Source: Fragum whitleyi
Lineage: Eukaryota; Mollusca; Bivalvia; Cardiida; Cardiidae
Length of the DNA stretch: 64,000 nt
Assembly: GCA_948146395.1 (NCBI GenBank)
Contig: OX411552.1
Location: 10,373,686-10,437,685, forward strand
Direction of reading: 5' to 3'
The translations under genes and the position numbers were made by a program. Below the pieces are notes generated by a model. The model did not search any database. It was not told where the DNA came from and saw nothing but the letters and a program-made list of their open reading frames with translations. Shown here piece after piece: positions 38,170 through 51,290 of this stretch (the first letter of the stretch is position 1; every line of letters starts with the position of its first letter).

Positions 38170-38547
38170 ATTGAATCAGTGTGTGGAGCGACATTTGAGT
38201 GAATTTAATGTGAGGTAATCCAGTATTGCAGATTTTGTTCAGGATGAACAAAATTAGTAATATTGATTACCTCCCTTTTATAAAATATGCATACAAGTTC
38301 TTTAGATAGCCCCCTATTTCTTCAAGAACCTACCAGACGCTTTCAATTTCAATTTAATCAGTGAAATCCTGATTTTTCCCAAATTATTTTCATTTTGAAC
38401 GATGTTGTTGTTATATGTTTTTCAGTGAGTTTGGAGCGTTTTTGAATGGTTTGAGTGAGTGTCTGGAATGAATGAATGGAGCGCTGAGTGAGCGATTTAG
38501 AATGGTTTTGATTGAGTTAAATGTCAATTTCACGATATATTAAACTG
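38170..38547 (-). mobile_element. MITE F remnant at start of array unit 4
   Basis: Duplicated with the unit; same truncation point. Confidence 0.85.
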
Positions 38548-38801
38548 TAGCAAATAATGATATTGCTATGAAAGAAGAAAAAAGATTAAAGTAGAATGTA
38601 AAATGAAAGGATGTTATTTTTATGTGACCAATATTACTTACATTACTTACAATTCTAATCTTAGATCTTAGAATTGTCTCAAAAAATCAAATTTTGAGTT
38701 CTGGTTCAATTCAAATAGGGTCATGTTTAAAACCCTATCGTGTCCATAAATGCATAATGCTCACAGAGTTTGTGGGCTACCCATTCTAACCACCAAACAT
38801 A

Positions 38802-39218
38802 CAGTTAACAACATCGTGAAATTGACAAGTTGAATGATTTTGGAATGAAATTGAATGAGTGTGTGGAGTGTATTTTGAGTGAATTCAATGGCAGGTAGTC
38901 TAATATCGCAAATTTTGTTCAGGATGAACCTCCTTGGTTACCTCCTTTAAATAAAATATGCATACTAGTTCTAAAGATAGATTCCTATTTCTTCAAGGAC
39001 CTAATAGACGCTTACAATTTAAATTATGTCAATAAAATTGCGATTTTGCTCTATCCAAACTTATTTTGAATGACGTTATTGATTCTATATTTTTCAGTGG
39101 GTTTGAGCGTTTTTGAATGGTTTGAGTGAGTGTTTGGAACGAATAAATGTAGCGATGAAAGAGCGATTTAGAATGGTTTTGATTGGGGTGAATGTCAATT
39201 TCATGATGTAACTTACTG
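38802..39218 (-). mobile_element. MITE G in array unit 4
   Basis: Duplicated with the unit; terminal repeats and flanking TA preserved. Confidence 0.85.
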
Positions 39219-40089
39219 TACCATCAACACAATTTAATAACAAGAGCTATAAGCTAAAAACCAAGAAAAATGGAGAAAATTATTCAAAATCGAAAAAGTG
39301 TTGCAACCTTACATAAAATTGTTTTGAAGTAAATGACAAAGACACTTTTTCGCACATCTTTCAAGACTGTTATAATCTGTGACCATTTGGAGAAAAGTAA
39401 ATAGTGTCTTAAGATGGAAAGAAAAGTGTAATTACTCTCAACTAAGATACCATAATGATATACCATAGACTACTGAAAAAGCAACTTTCTCAAGATAATA
39501 AGGCAACTACGTAGTATTGCTATTGGCTCTATTTGCTTAATTAAAACAAATCTGGTACCAGTATAACAATAAACGTGAAGTTAAAGATTACTAGTCATCT
39601 TAGAGCGGACTCGATTTTCAAAGAGACTGGAAAGAGAATCGGATCGGTGCGATGCCACAATTAAAATCGGTCACGTGAATAAGTTTGACCAAACAAGTAG
39701 TGTCCACAATAGGAACCACCGAGAAGACCTTCAAGGGGACAACGTAAAGCAAAAAGATACAGTTTTAATTCGACAAATAAGAAGGCGAACAACTGCGCCA
39801 TGTAAAGTATGAAAATACAGAAATACAGCTAGGTCAACGACAAAACCACCATTCCTCACTTAATCGTTAAAACAACTGGTTTTAGGTATGCAAAGGACAG
39901 AAAACGACAAAAAACCTACGAATAATACAAATCATTACGCTTTGGCATGCCGAATGGAATTTAAGGTCATGAAGAAGAGTTTGCTTGACCCTAACAATTG
40001 AAAGGAATGAAAGGACTTTCACATAACTCTCGATGACATATGGAATGTGATGAGGCAGGCCGATCCTTATCATTTGTGTTAATGAAAAA

Positions 40090-40696
40090 ATGTTCCCCTT
40101 CAATACGATGCGTGCCGCACAGGGAAAGCTGAGAAATGACGTAAGTATGCGGAGCAATGCTATAATAAAAGAAATGGCCAGAAAGGGACAGGGGGGGTAA
40201 CAGAAATATTGAAAAACTTACCCTCAATAAGATCATCTACTGGTGATTGTTATGCTAGAAATTGTAGTAACTGTGCAAACCACTCGATTGTAAGTAATGG
40301 CGTTTCAACTTGGTGGCACAAATCTAACGTTATCGGCATTCCAAATTTAACTTATCTGCGTTTGACTGAGAACGACAACGCGCTGTTGCAAGTTATTTTG
40401 CAGATGATACTTAGTGTAGGTGCAATTTACAGTTTGAGTTCAAGGTTACCCATACAGAAGAGTGAAGCAATTAAAGTCAAAATATTGCATGCTATCTATG
40501 CTCTGGACATAGCAGTCAGAAAGAAACTTTGGAAAATATCGGGGACCGAGCTTGGAGTTTGAGCTCCAGCATTTCTTTAAGAAGAATTAAGGACAAATTG
40601 TACAGAAAAAACGACACTTTTAAAAGGAACCGTCTCAAAAGAAGAGCTGTTATGTAATTGCAATACAAAAGAAAAAACAAAATGTAAACGAAATAC
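40090..40696 (+). pseudogene. Relic ORF (array unit 4)
   Basis: Same ORF; readable frame 40209-40562, with the identical peptide from the Cys cluster onward. The identity of this stretch across four units reflects recent duplication rather than selection. Confidence 0.4.
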
Positions 40697-41717
40697 AGAA
40701 TTAATTTATGGCGTGGCCACCCATGACAAACAGAATTATGCAAAAATGATCGCAAGTCAAAATCACAAATCGTACCTGGCGTTTTCATTCGTTGTTAGAT
40801 TCTGCCTTGCAATGTTTCATGAGCTGACGCATAGCAGAAGTCTATTCTTTATTACTAATCTAGAAGCGACTTGAATTTTGACTCACGCAAAAAATAATCG
40901 TAAGATGTTTAGTAAAACATGCCCCAGGTGATCAATGGTGCAGACGGCTTGTTATGACATCTTGTGAAAAAAGACCAAATTGGATTGGAATCATAGCTAT
41001 TTAAAGCTTTGAAATCGACATGTAAATATATATATTTCTGAAGTAAAATTCAAATTTCATTTAAATTGAAAGATTCTTATCAAAATCAAATTCTCGAACA
41101 TATTTACTAGTTGACTGTGACATTTGAGCCCAAATCTACGAAAAGAACAAGGTCTGTAGTTCCTTTAAATCCAAGCGCTAAAAGCGCTGAAGGCCTGGTT
41201 TATAAAGAGGCAAGGTGACATTTGAAGGCATGCACTCCAACTTTTTAATCTTTGTACAAGTTTTTTTAGGCGAGGGAAACCATGGGTTCCATTTACCCAT
41301 AGGGATCGTAAGCCACATTCCAAACTCACTTTAAAGGAAAAATGTCGAACGGTATGCTCACTATATAGCGCTGAGTCCGCCAAAAACAACTAATTCCTAG
41401 GGTATAGATTACAACGCCCGATACCGCTTTGCAGACAGGCGCAACCAGCGTTTTTATAATTTCAGTTGCGTTGATTTGTTTGTTACTAATCAGTCAATTT
41501 ATCCATTCAATCATTCCGTCTAACAATCGTAGTATTGTTATTTTTTCAAGGGGCACAAGCTCATCGGCACTTTCTTTTAGATTGAATTCCATAGGAAAGT
41601 TGTAATTTACTGTGGGAACACAAGAACTTGATAGGGTCAATGATTCCCTTTCCCAAATATGGTCCACCCTATACTCATACCCCATTATTTTTTCATAATC
41701 ACCTCTAGATATATCTC

Positions 41718-43283
41718 AAGCTTGATTATGATATGGCTACTCGGCAATCGATAATGTTTTTATTTTTACAAAGCTTAGTGAACAAGTGTTTCTCCTTTAA
41801 AAAAAGAAAGTTATATGTAGCTTTTATTGACTTTAAAAAAGCGCTTTATTCCGTGAACTGGAACAAATTATTTGAATCCCTAGAAAATCATGGTATCAAT
41901 GGAATTCTATTAAGAGCGATTAAAGTTATATATTAGTCAGTTAATACTGTAATAAGAAATAATGAAAGAACGAGTGAAATAATTGATTGTCCCTTAGGTT
42001 TAAAACAAGGTTGTAAACTGAGTTCTACACTTTTTGTATTATTCATTGATGAACTTCACAAAATTTTATCTAAAAGTGGTTTTAAAGGAATTCAGTTATA
42101 TCCATCTCTAGAAGAAATCTTCAAATTACCTTTTGCAGATGATATTGCCTTAACATCTGATACAGTTGTAGGTTTGCAAAAATAAATGAATATAATTGAA
42201 TCATTCTGTCGCGAGAGGCATTTATGTTTCAATGAAGACAAAACAAAGATAGTTGTATTTCGTAAGGGTGGCCAATTATTAAAACGTGAAAAATTGTATT
42301 TTTCAAATGATGTTATAGAATGTGTAGAATGTTTTACTTATTTTTGATTATCAATGCATCAAATGGCTAGTAGCAATTTTTCCAAAGCTAAAAGAGCTTT
42401 ACGTAGTATATTTCCAGCACTCAATCATTTAATGCCCTTTAGTTGCAAAACTTTTTTTTAGAATTTTTGATACTAAGATTGCTTCTATATTGTACTATGC
42501 ATGTGAAATATGGGGCATACATCCATATGATTGCACTGAGAAAGTACAAAAGTATGCCTGTAAAAGGTTTATGAATGTACCATCTAATACTTTTGATGCT
42601 ACTTAATTAGGCGAATGCGGGAGATTCCCATTGTACATTTACACATGCAGAAGGGCCATAAAATACTGGATGAGAATTCTGAAAATGCTAGAACATCAGT
42701 ATGTTAAAAAATGTTATGATATGTTAAAATTGTATGATTCTTTAGGGTATGAAAATTGGGTAACTCAGATACGATTAAATCATTTCAAAAATGGGTTTGG
42801 CTACGTCCTGCAAAATCAACATATACAAAACGTAAAATATTTTCGTTGCCAATATATCAACAGATTAAAAGATCAATATATACGAATTTGGACAGAAAAT
42901 GTACGAAAAAATTTAAATAACTATATTACAATCGATACAAAAATGAAATTGTTTTAGAACCATATTTAGACTTTATCAAAATCAAGAAATTTCGAAGAGC
43001 ACTTGCTGTTTTTCGACCCCTATCACTTAATTTTTCAAGGGATTATACGAGATACGAACATACTACAGGTTATATAATTCGTCGTCCCTTTGGTTGGAAA
43101 TCGAAAATCCTTTTCATTTACTCTTAATATGTCTACTATATAAAGATAATTGATTATACATGTGTGTACATGTTTGTTGTTACATTGGCTTCACTTTATG
43201 AAAAAAATATTGTTGTATGAATATATTTGTGATGGTCGGTGGCCATTTATCAATAAAATTTTTTTAACTTTGAATCTTGAATC
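41718..43283 (+). pseudogene. 5'-truncated LINE reverse transcriptase (array unit 4), less decayed
   Basis: At three sites where units 1-3 are degraded this copy is sense or closer to the family: GGTTGTAAACTG (Gly-Cys-Lys) instead of GGTTATAAACTG, CAGTTATATCC instead of the TAA in CAGTAATATCC, and GAATGTGTAGAA instead of the TGA in GAATGAGTAGAA. It keeps the eight-T frameshift and other stops, so it is still dead. Confidence 0.82.
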
Positions 43284-43421
43284 TATATATCAAATTACAC
43301 TCATGTTGATTTATTGTCTGCAACCTGTTCCAAGTAGGCCCACTCTAAAATTTTGTCGTCTGTTCAACAGTGTAAGGATGGGACAAGGTTTTTAAAATTT
43401 TCTAATTTAGATTAATCCATT

Positions 43422-43600
43422 ACAACAAATGTTAAGATAGGTTTAAATTGTAAAAGGTTGTAGATTACATACAATATGTGGGCAAATTAGTAAAATTTGT
43501 AGCAGAAAGGGTAGATAATATTAGGGAGAAAGGAGAAAGTGTTAGTTAGCAGCATTTTCTTTTTTTCCCCATTATCAAGGTCATCCATCAAGATCAAATA
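43422..43600. other. Unit-4-specific segment of about 177 bp
   Basis: Units 1-3 read TTAATCCATTAAATATAAAAGC here. Unit 4 has an extra segment beginning ACAACAAATGTTAAGATAGG and ending CATCCATCAAGATCAA. I cannot tell whether it is an insertion in unit 4 or a loss in the other lineage; no terminal repeats were seen. Confidence 0.6.
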
Positions 43601-44262
43601 TAAAAGCTATGTATTTCTAAAATAGCAGTGATTTTGGTAGTGATAAAAATATATCTGGTATACATGATAATGACACGGTAAATAATCAAGGTTATATTCC
43701 AGAAAAAAGACCTCTTGTGTTGATTCGTCTATTCAGTTCCCTCGCCTTCAGTACTATCAGTATTTTGATTTTAGCAAAGTGTAGTAATATGCAAGCACAC
43801 AAAGCACTTCGTGTCGCAAAACAGTTGATGACGTATTCTCGACCTACTTCGTGCGTGTGAGCACAAAAAAGCTACGTAGTATACACGTTGTTCGCTTTTT
43901 GACTCGGTTATCTCTTTCCTAGGCAATTTCCAGGATACAGGTTGTTTCCTATGGCCTACTTAACCCGGCAAAAAACTAATTTGGGCTTAATAACTAAGAA
44001 CGGCTCTAAGAGCGTTATATGTTCTTGAATATCAGCCCATGAAAACAGTACTTTGCAGGTTAAAATTGTTCATAATTTTTCATTGTGCGTTATTACACTC
44101 ACAGTTCTCTTGGTATGAAAGTGCATGTCGACTCTGATACCTCCATCAAAAAACTCATTTTATCCTATGTATGAAATGTAGCAGAGGTCTGGCACTAAGC
44201 TGAAACTCATTTTAAAAACCTTTACTTTTATTTAAACATTAAAACAGTGAGGAAAAAAGAAG

Positions 44263-44833
44263 CGTATCATTTTTAAGTTGGAATGCGGAGCAATTCCAAC
44301 TTAGATTTAACAAAACCGCAAAATGAACACAAGATAATTTCATTTCGGGTTTTTTGATAACACATATCACGTGAACAGGATGTGAATACTCTTCGGCCTA
44401 TTTTGTATATCTCAACTTGACACAGACATACAGTTAATTACATGAAAAAGAAATAACAATGTAAAATTACACAACTATCACTTCATGTATATTATTAAGA
44501 CACTAATTTATGTTTTAAAGATATTTATTAAAAGTTGCGTACGAATTAACTAGTATCACATGTTTGCATTACTTTATTTGGAAATCATGTGATAAGTCAA
44601 GTCCAATAATGTCAGTTATTGACAATATCACTAGCAAATCACATGATCTGCTTATTTGGTAATGTCGCGATCTGTTTTCTCTGAATTGTGGCAATAGCAT
44701 AAGCCAATCACGTGATCTGCTTATTTGGTAATGTCGCAACCTCTTTTTCGTAGAATTATGTTATAGCTTCTTTTAGAGGTCTAGTTTCTCTTTCTGAACT
44801 ATCTTATTACACACTTCAACAAATTGGTTCAAA
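44263..44833 (+). repeat. Dispersed repeat Q, copy 1
   Basis: It is collinear with 50119-50682: TTTTTAAGTTGGAATGCGGA, GCAATTCCAACTTAGATTTA, CAAAACCGCAAAATGAACAC, and a pair of near-identical internal blocks containing CACGTGATCTGCTTATTTGG (once with ACATG in this copy). The start GTTGGAATGCGGAGCAATTCCAAC is a small palindrome. Non-coding; unknown family. Confidence 0.8.
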
Positions 44834-45861
44834 TGTTTTGTACCTTATTGTTCCGTAAACCATCGTTAGAAAGGCGCGAGATCTACAGATTTTATCTGTA
44901 ATAAAACCCGATCCAGTAAATATTCTCTTTTATTACTTCTCTATGCATCATAAAATCTTTTTCCCGTGTACTCTTCTATGTGTAAACAAAGCCGTTTTCT
45001 GATTAGCCATACCACACGACCTGATGACCTACTACGATTTTATCTGCCCTTTTATGAATGAAATCTGTACTGATAAGTTACGAAAAGTCAAGTTTACAAA
45101 CGAATGGAATGTTCTTATATATATAAATAAATATATATGAAGTAAAATTTACCCAAATACCAGACGACTTATGTTCTCAACTGTTCCGACAATTTACACC
45201 TCTCTTTCATACCTCAGACTTTGTTGTTGCATTCTTGTGTAATATTTGGTTTCGGTTACGTTTTTTTTTTAGACCGAAACATCGTAACTATAGCATACTT
45301 TACCCTTGGCTGCGATGTTTTAAGTCCCAACCGGCAATTTTTCTTGTCCACTAGTTTATCACTAATAACATAATATAATTCATCAAAGGACTTGACATAG
45401 TAACTACAAATATATAGTAGCGCTTCTATCCCTCGGATTTGTCTTAAATTTCCCCAATCCAATCATTCATCTATTTGTTTTACCGGAAGTGCTTAAATTA
45501 TTACAAATACATTATTAATGTACATTATCCATATTGTACCCCAATTTACTTGGATGAATATAAGATATGTTCTTCTGTTCTGTTCTGTTCTGTTCCAAAA
45601 AGACGGAAAACCATTTCCAAATAGCGCGATAATTTCACTTGATTGTGGACGCAGCAAGGATCGACCAAGGTAGGCAAACATTTATCTTCTCTTTCTGCAT
45701 CTGTCCATTTTCTTTAAAACTGCTTAGACATTAATTCACTTGTGCAAAAATACGCACGTGCGCAATCCTTTAAATACCATTGAAGATAATAACAAATAAT
45801 AACTGCAGCCTTTTATTTCAAATATCTGAACGAGTTTACCATCCCCACGTGTTTCGCTTTC
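44834..45861. other. Intergenic with (TTCTG)n
   Basis: A short (TTCTG)n run lies at 45570-45596. A minus-strand frame at 45256-45462 has reasonable composition but no recognisable domain or clean splice sites. Nothing else is supported. Confidence 0.5.
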
Positions 45862-46505
45862 ATGACCCAAAGAAATGCTCTATTGTTTCGAGATACATGT
45901 CAAGGCCATGAGTATGCTTTAACTGATAACAGTTTCCACTCTAAATGAACAACAAATTGCCCAAGTCATAAAAACTTGATTCAAATGTTGTCAATGACCC
46001 AAGAAAGTGCCCAATTTTGGAGTCACGGAGGTTACAATTCAACTTCGTCTAAATATTTTTTGAAGATTCCAACTCATGAAGTAAAAGACTTCCCTGCGAA
46101 AAAAGCTTTTCATCAGGATCAAAGCGCTTTCTGATTAAAAATGTAATTCATAACTCAAATTTTGCAAAAGCCATTTGAAAAATAGCAAAGTAACTGTCTG
46201 TTTTGAGTGTATAAGTGTCCGAATGAGCGACCATTAGTCGGCTATATGTTCCGTAACATTTTCTTCCTTTTTGTATTTTTTCTTTCATCAGATTCAGGCC
46301 TGTATAGCGAATCAGGGGTTTCAGCGTATCTCGTTGTTGAAAGGCATTGATTTATATACGCCCGTTAAAAGACGCTACGTATTATGTGATCACCAGTGGA
46401 GGGCGGGGGCGTCAGCTTTGTTAGTGGCTTGAGGTCACCGTCTCTTGAACGCATTCCAACTTATCAGTACTTTCAGTACTTTGATTTCTAACCGTACTAT
46501 TTGAG
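45862..46505 (+). repeat. Dispersed element P, copy 1, lacking the tandem core
   Basis: It matches the ends of 51402-53255: CATGACCCAAAGAAATGC, TTGTCAATGACCCAAGA, TGAAGTAAAAGACTTC and TTTTGAGTGTATAAGTGTCC at the left, and GCCTGTATAGCGAATCAGGG, TTAGTGGCTTGAGGTCACCG and TATCAGTACTTTCAGTACTT at the right. The two halves are joined near 46275 without the 150-bp units present in copy 2. Confidence 0.75.
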
Positions 46506-47039
46506 GGTACAACGACCTAGGAAGTTATGTGTGACCGGGGTGGATCCAGAATGTACATGTGGAAGAAGTTTCAAACATTTAGTAGACAAAGAGAGTTTTT
46601 GTTGATTTCAAGCAGTCATGATGCTAAAATCGTAATCTGGATTCATACATGAGTGGAATTAGGTTTCTAATTTCATATCTCCATTGCATCAACAAATACT
46701 GTTTTCATATCTTAGAATTATATTTCTTGACGCAAAAATATTAAGATTTATCCACAAATACATCGATTGTTTATTGGACTACTTTCTGTGGAAGCTTAAT
46801 AAAATGCTGCATGATCAAGACTGTTTTTATTGAGTAATGAAACCATTTTTTCAGCCAATAAAAACGCAGAAGTCTTGTTTAACATATACATTTTGGATAA
46901 AATTGCATGTTTAAAATGCCTTAGTAGGATATTATGTACAGAGATCGATCCAGGAAGGAATTCAGAATACATACTATATCAGTAGTGTTGTAGAGAAACC
47001 GATGATCTTTTTAAGCCGTACTGAATGAAGTCCAGCGGG
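46506..47039. other. Intergenic, nothing recognised
   Basis: AT-rich spacer between element P copy 1 and the next tandem-core element. Confidence 0.5.
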
Positions 47040-47305
47040 ATCATTGTCCCTGTCATGACCTGGTGTCCGTCGTTCGTCCATGCCTCCGTCCATGCGTCCG
47101 TCCATGCGTCCGTCCAGTTACTTTAATTCAAACAGCTTTCCTATGAAAGTACTAGGAAGAATTAAATCAAACTTCACGGGAATGATGCTTCAGATATATT
47201 CTAACAACTTCCTTCTTTTTATAAATATCTTGATCAGGCTGATAACTTGGGTTCTACTGGCTGTCGAGTCCCCCAAAAGGGACCTAATTTTGTGAAATAA
47301 TATAT
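47040..47305 (+). mobile_element. Tandem-core element, left part (split by a Tc1 insertion)
   Basis: It begins with a CCGTCC-rich microsatellite (GTCCATGCGTCCGTCCATGC at about 47090) and one core unit containing AACTTCACGGGAATGATGCT and GGCTGTCGAGTCCCCCAAAA. The same unit type resumes at 48865 after the Tc1 element and an (AT)n tract. Confidence 0.65.
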
Positions 47306-49510
<2,205 letters not shown>

Positions 49511-50118
49511 GTCATTGGAAAGGGGGCCTTTGAGATGATAAATAACTTGCTATCACAACTTGATCATTTATGGGCAGATTTTCATGTGTTGCTAATCATA
49601 GAGCTGATTGGAAATATTTTTTGTCAAGAAGAAAAATGGGCTTTTTTGTAAATTAGATAATCATTTGTGATAACTGTTATACCAAACATCCTATTTATCT
49701 GAAAATTACAAGTTATGTGGAAAAATCATTTTCCGTTCTTCTGGTGTAATTTTATGAGTCTATTTTTGATACACACGAAGATGTGAATTAAAACATAACA
49801 CATGTAAATGGGTGTCAGCGCACGCTATTAGCGTCATTATTATGATACACGAAGCTTCTTTTCAAATCTTATTCACAACTTCTTAAAATTGCGTCCTATA
49901 CTCTTGTTAGACAAAACATTTTGTCAAAAACAACTCAAAGATCGTTGAGTAACACTTTAGTTATTTATTCAACTTCAGTAATAATTTAAATACCTTATCT
50001 CAATATTTTGCATTCAATTACAATAGAATAATTCGATTTAAATACGTTATCTCAATCTTTTGCTTAGATCCGAAGTATCGTTATATTTTGAAATCCGAGT
50101 TGGGTAGTGAGGTAACCG
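49511..50118. other. Intergenic, nothing recognised
   Basis: AT-rich spacer. No exon-like frame or repeat structure noted. Confidence 0.5.
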
Positions 50119-50682
50119 ATTTTTAAGTTGGAATGCGGAGCAATTCCAACTTAGATTTAACAAAACCGCAAAATGAACACAAGATAATTTCATTTCGGGT
50201 TATTTGAGAACACATATCACGTGAACAGGATGTGCATACACTTCGACCTATTTCGTATATCCCAACTTGACGTAGACATACAGTTTATATCATCAAAAAA
50301 GTAATAATGCTGTACAATTACACAGCTATCACTTCATGTATGTTATTAACACGCTTATTTATGTTTTAAACGATATTTATTGAAAGTTGCGTAAGAATTT
50401 ACTAGTAGCACATGTTTGCATAACTATATTTGGAAATCATGTGATAAGTCCAATAAGGTCAGCTACATACAATAGCACTAGCCAAACACGTGATCTGCTT
50501 ATTTGGTAAAGTCGTGATCTCTTTTCTCAGTATTGTGGCAATAGCACAGGCCAAACACGTGATCTGCTTATTTGGTAATGTCGCTCCCTGTTTTTCGTAG
50601 AATTATGTTATAGCTTCTTTGGGAGGTATAGTTTCTCTTTCTGGACGAATTTATTACACATTTAGCTTTTGACAAATTGTTA
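50119..50682 (+). repeat. Dispersed repeat Q, copy 2
   Basis: Direct repeat of 44263-44833, with the same internal doublet of CACGTGATCTGCTTATTTGG at about 50488 and 50548. It differs by scattered substitutions and a small deletion. Confidence 0.8.
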
Positions 50683-50843
50683 TAATGTACATTTCTGTCT
50701 ACAGTTACGAAATAAAAATCTTCAGCTTTTGTTGAAGGGGTGACACACATTTAAAGTTAATAAATATTTTTGCAACATATTGTCGTTTGTTTTCCGTCAT
50801 ATTGCAGTTATCTACGTGAATGTTTATTAAGAGCAACACCTTA

Positions 50844-51281
50844 CAGTTAGTTACATCGTGAAATTGACATTCATCTCAATCAAAAACATACTTAATCGCT
50901 CATGCAGCGCTCCATTCATTCATTCCAAACACTCACCCAAACCATTCAAAAACGCTCAAAATTACTAAGAAAAAATAAGATCTACATGTACATTCAAAAT
51001 GAATAAAGTAAGAACCAAATCGCAATTTCACTGACATTATTGAAATTTAAAGCGTCTGATTGGTTCTTAACACAATAGGCAGCTATTGATGGAACTTTTA
51101 TGCATGTTTTGTTAAAGGGAGGTTTTACATATCGCTAATTTTGTTAAGGATGAACAAAATAAGCGACATTGGTTTCCGTCCTTTAAATTTCACTCAAAAC
51201 TCGCTCCGCTCACTCATTTAACATCATTCCTAAATCATTCCAAAATCGTCCACCTTGTCAATGTCACGATGTTATTAACTG
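50844..51281 (+). mobile_element. MITE copy H, full length (438 bp)
   Basis: The left end is TA|CAGTTAGTTACATCGTGAAA and the right end CACGATGTTATTAACTG. It has an almost complete central palindrome (TCGCTAATTTTGTTAAGGAT, then GAACAAAATAAGCGACATTG). Best-preserved copy in the plus orientation. Confidence 0.88.
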
Positions 51282-51290
51282 TTCCCTCTA

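Larger units (their letters stand above)
20051..44115 (+). repeat. Head-to-tail array of four ~6.04-kb units
   Basis: Units start at 20051, 26091, 32129 and 38170, each at ATTGAATCAGTGTGTGGAGC, and end with CACAGTTTTCTTGGTA (CACAGTTCTCTTGGTA in the last). Lengths are 6040, 6038, 6041 and 5946. All features repeat in the same order: MITE F (partial from unit 2 on), MITE G, relic ORF, small MITE, LINE RT fragment, spacer. Flanking DNA beyond 44115 does not continue the unit. Distinct substitutions separate all four units, which argues against a simple assembly duplicate. Confidence 0.95.
38170..44115 (+). repeat. Array unit 4, divergent right half
   Basis: The left part matches units 2-3 almost exactly. 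From about 40655 on it diverges: about 270 bp corresponding to 22627-22896 of unit 1 is absent at 40740, many substitutions follow, and about 177 bp is extra at 43422-43600. Its LINE fragment has fewer stops than those in units 1-3. Confidence 0.92.

Noticed and set aside
45256..45462. Minus-strand frame of 68 residues with reasonable composition
   Set aside because: I found no recognisable domain and no clear acceptor or donor; it could be an exon but cannot be supported.
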